Positions 61,611 to 64,000 of a stretch of 64,000 bases of DNA are shown piece by piece. A program made the position numbers and the translations under genes. This DNA is from Leminorella richardii. Lineage in GTDB: Bacteria > Pseudomonadota > Gammaproteobacteria > Enterobacterales > Enterobacteriaceae. Below the pieces are notes generated by a model. It ran no database searches, had not been told where the DNA came from, and worked only from the letters and a program-made list of their open reading frames with translations. The stretch spans positions 1,670,501 to 1,734,500 of the forward strand of contig NZ_LS483470.1 in assembly GCF_900478135.1 (NCBI RefSeq), in the 5' to 3' direction. Position 1 is the stretch's first letter; every line of letters begins with the position of its first letter.

Positions 61611-61647
61611 TGTCATCAATCTCAGGAGGCTTTTGCCGCCTTTTTTG
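61611..61647 (+). terminator. Terminator sharing a direct repeat with 61243-61272
   Basis: TCAGGAGGC-TTTT-GCCGCC followed by six T. The first 30 bases match 61243-61272 at 26 positions. It is probably the original end of the regulator transcript. Confidence 0.6.
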
Positions 61648-62187
61648 TCGGTTAAACGTTCTGCCAAAACTGTGAGTTATTCTTGATATTTTCAGCGCAG
61701 TTACCGGAAAAATAGCGCTATATCGGCATTTTACTGCGCTATAAAAGATATATTTGCTATGACACTAATAGAGACGCGAAATATTAATTCATGTACTTAA
61801 AACATATTGTTGTTATCTTGTTATCATTTTGCAACTCAATGAAATAACCGAAAAATATTTGTTTATTTAAATGACATAATGTTATTTATTATTCGTCAAC
61901 ACGCCTATTTAAAATAAATTGATTTATTTTTTGCCTTTGTGATGCATTTAACTGTTTCGGCACTAAGGCCGGCCTTTTTTGACATCCATCAACGATATCG
62001 AAGTATCAATTGCTATAGTGGAGCCGTAAACAGCAATTACTTTGAGTCTATTGCTCAATTGTCAGTCAATTGGTGGCTTAAATTAGCATTGGGAGCCCTG
62101 ACTTTTTATTATATGATTCGATTTGTGATATAGGTGTGGACGCGGCAAAGTCATTGCCGTTTTGATGAGTGAAATAGTGAGAATAAC
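61648..62187. promoter_or_regulatory. AT-rich control region of the DcuC-type gene
   Basis: About 540 bp without a supported gene. TTGACA at 61979-61984 could be a -35 hexamer. TGTGATGCATTTAACT at 61938-61953 has one perfect CRP half site. A 64-codon frame from 61939 has no ribosome site or known family and is not called. Confidence 0.45.
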
Positions 62188-63495
62188 ATGATTATACAAA
62201 TCATAGCGTTGGTAATTGTTGCAATTACCATATATCTGTTGATAAAGCAGTATGAAACACGGATGGTGCTGATAGGCTCCGGTCTGATTATGGGGCTGGT
62301 GGCGCTTAATCCGATGGCTGGTCTCGATGCATTTGCTAAGAGCATGACATCTGCAAGCCTAATACAGGCTATCTGTGCGAGCATGGGTTTTGCCTATGTG
62401 ATGAAATTTACCAAGTGTGATATGCACCTGGTTAAAGCTCTTACCGGTATGATGACCCGTCTGGGCTTTTTCCTGATCCCAGCTACTGTTGTAGTGACCT
62501 ACTTTATCAATATCGCCATTCCTTCCGCTGCTGGCTGTGCTGCTGCGGTGGGGGCAACGATGATCCCTCTGCTTATCGGTGCTCGCATCCATCCCGCTAT
62601 TGCTGGCGCGGCAGTGTTAAGTGGAACCATCGGCTCTTTCTTGAGCCCAGGTATGTCTCACAACGCCTTCGTTTCCAACCTGTATAACGAAATCATGGTC
62701 GGAACTGACGGCTTCACTAAAATGGAAGTTATCGACCTTATTAAGCATCATGCGCCGTATAGTATTGCCATCGGCGTTATTGGCGCAGTTTCTCTTTCTA
62801 TTGTTGCGCTGGTTCGCAAAGAGTTCCGTATTCAACCCGTTGAAGGTGAAACGAACGCGGCCTCTGCTGATGGAAAAGAAGAGGGTGGCGCTAACTATCT
62901 TTATGCCACCGCTCCATTCATTCCTTTGATTCTGCTGCTGATTGCCGGCACGACAACATGGTTTGGCAGCGTGAAGATGACTGTTCCTGCTGCGATGGTT
63001 ATTGGTGCTATCTACGCGCTGGTCATTACCCGCTGCAGCCCGACCAACATGACCAAGCAGTTCTTCAGCGGTATGGGGAATGCTTACGGTGACGTTCTGG
63101 GTATCATTATTGCGGCAGGCGTGTTCGCCGCGGGTCTGAATGCATCTGGTCTGATTGACAGCTTCATTTATTTCCTGACGCATAACCCTGAACTGGCTCG
63201 CTGGGGCGGTACGATTGGCCCATTCCTGATGGGGATTATCACCGGTTCTGGCGATGCGGCAGCATTGGCCTTTAACGAAACGGTAACTCGTCACGCAGCA
63301 GCATTTGGCTACACCATTCCCGATCTGGGCATGGCGGCTGCAATGGGCGGTGCGCTGGGACGTACTATGTCTCCTATCGCCGGTGTGACCATTGTTTGTG
63401 CTGGTTTGGCAGCGGCTAACCCGGTTGAGCTTATCAAGCGCACAGCGCCAGGTATGATCGTCGGCGTTATCTTTGTCGCTCTGGTTATGCTGTAA
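62188..63495 (+). CDS. DcuC-family C4-dicarboxylate/organic anion carrier
   Basis: 435 residues, about twelve hydrophobic segments, with Gly/Ser-rich loops typical of the family (IAIPSAAGCAAAVGATMIPLLIGARIHPAIAGAAVLSGTIGSFLSPGMSHN and MGIITGSGDAAALAFNETVTRHAA). DcuC-type proteins export or exchange succinate anaerobically; related carriers take other anions. It is followed 51 bp later by an M20 amidohydrolase gene on the same strand, so it may import an N-acyl amino acid or similar. The substrate is inferred. Confidence 0.85.
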   Translation: MIIQIIALVIVAITIYLLIKQYETRMVLIGSGLIMGLVALNPMAGLDAFAKSMTSASLIQAICASMGFAYVMKFTKCDMHLVKALTGMMTRLGFFLIPATVVVTYFINIAIPSAAGCAAAVGATMIPLLIGARIHPAIAGAAVLSGTIGSFLSPGMSHNAFVSNLYNEIMVGTDGFTKMEVIDLIKHHAPYSIAIGVIGAVSLSIVALVRKEFRIQPVEGETNAASADGKEEGGANYLYATAPFIPLILLLIAGTTTWFGSVKMTVPAAMVIGAIYALVITRCSPTNMTKQFFSGMGNAYGDVLGIIIAAGVFAAGLNASGLIDSFIYFLTHNPELARWGGTIGPFLMGIITGSGDAAALAFNETVTRHAAAFGYTIPDLGMAAAMGGALGRTMSPIAGVTIVCAGLAAANPVELIKRTAPGMIVGVIFVALVML

Positions 63496-63546
63496 AAGAG
63501 TTTCGGTATATTCCGTAAGTTAAGTAATAAAATAAGGAAACAAGTC

Positions 63547-64000
63547 ATGTCGACAGTTGATTTAAACCAGTTAGTAGCGTGGCGGAGAGAGCTTCACCGC
63601 TTTCCTGAAATCGGTTGGTCTGAGTTCACCACCACTGCTCGTTTAATTAAAGAGCTTCGCGCAATGGGGCTGGAAGTGTTCGCTGGCCCGAAAGTCATCA
63701 ATCGCGAGTTTGTGCGCGGCCGTAAGGCTGACGTCGTAGAGAAAGGACTGGCGCTGGCGAAAGAGCGCGGCGTAGACGAATCACTGCTGGCTGAAATGGA
63801 AGAGCTGACAGGCTGTATGGCTGTGTTCGACAGCGGCAAGCCGGGCCCAACAGTTGCTCTGCGTTTTGACATTGACTGTGTAAACGTGCAGGAATGCGCG
63901 ACAGCTGAACATATTCCGAATAAAGACGATTTTGCCTCTAAGAGCGCGGGCCTGATGCACGCATGTGGCCATGACGGTCACATGTCCATCGGTCTGGGTA
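63547..64000 (+). CDS. AbgA-like M20D amidohydrolase, N-terminal part
   Basis: 151 residues up to the window edge. The opening WRRELHRFPEIGWSEFTTTARLIKELRAMG and VALRFDIDCVNV with MHACGHDGH (metal ligands) match M20D enzymes, close to AbgA, which splits p-aminobenzoyl-glutamate. ATG 63547 has AGGAAAC upstream. It continues beyond the window. With the carrier before it, import and hydrolysis of an N-acyl amino acid is the likely role. Confidence 0.85.
   Translation, partial: MSTVDLNQLVAWRRELHRFPEIGWSEFTTTARLIKELRAMGLEVFAGPKVINREFVRGRKADVVEKGLALAKERGVDESLLAEMEELTGCMAVFDSGKPGPTVALRFDIDCVNVQECATAEHIPNKDDFASKSAGLMHACGHDGHMSIGLG

Noticed and set aside
61939..62133. 64-codon open frame with a hydrophobic end upstream of the DcuC-type gene
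   Set aside because: GTG start, no ribosome binding site, no family resemblance, and it lies in the likely promoter region.

Overview
The window looks like the chromosome of a member of the Enterobacterales. Long blocks keep the E. coli gene order (hinT-lpoB-nagZ-ycfP-ndh-mfd-lolCDE-nagK-cobB, potABCD/pepT/roxA, rnm-yciO-rluB), and holE, yajD and a UspF/G-type gene are also recognisable. Accessory anaerobic modules break this backbone. A sulfite-respiring, H2S-forming lineage such as Budviciaceae would fit, but the genus is an inference. I found no tRNA, rRNA, CRISPR array, insertion sequence or prophage gene.

Layout. 1-3.7 kb: the end of an M20 peptidase, a YtcJ-like amidohydrolase and an APC permease with a possible leader peptide. 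4.1-12.1 kb: a sulfite respiration locus, with a PhsC-like cytochrome b and NrfC-like Fe-S protein facing a CcmF/CcmI-type heme lyase pair, then a periplasmic rhodanese and the octaheme sulfite reductase MccA, which carries the CX15CH heme site. 12.8-20.2 kb: yajD, a D-serine dehydratase-like gene with its LysR regulator, a universal stress gene, a small secreted protein, a nucleoside hydrolase with an MFS transporter, and holE. 20.5-34.2 kb: core genes hinT to cobB. 34.2-41.8 kb: a GNAT enzyme, a GT51-like membrane protein, two tandem paralogous membrane proteins, and a catabolic module (MFS, two RraA-fold proteins, LysR, an M20 carbamoylase). 42.1-53.3 kb: potABCD, pepT, roxA, rnm, yciO, a DUF2000 gene with an AraC regulator, and rluB.

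53.6-61.2 kb holds the most intriguing system: a small stand-alone PRD protein, an SFCGS-type glycine-rich protein, DUF4312, DUF4311 and DUF4310 proteins, an amidohydrolase, a DgaE-like ammonia lyase, a DgaF-like aldolase and a PRD/EIIA regulator. It reads as uptake and breakdown of an amino-sugar acid, with an uncharacterised membrane complex where a PTS permease would be expected. A multi-hairpin non-coding element flanked by direct repeats follows, then a DcuC-type carrier and the start of an AbgA-like M20 hydrolase.

Three otherwise conserved genes (ndh, mfd, an AraC regulator) are each broken by one extra base in a homopolymer. This pattern points to sequencing or assembly error at least as much as to real mutation.
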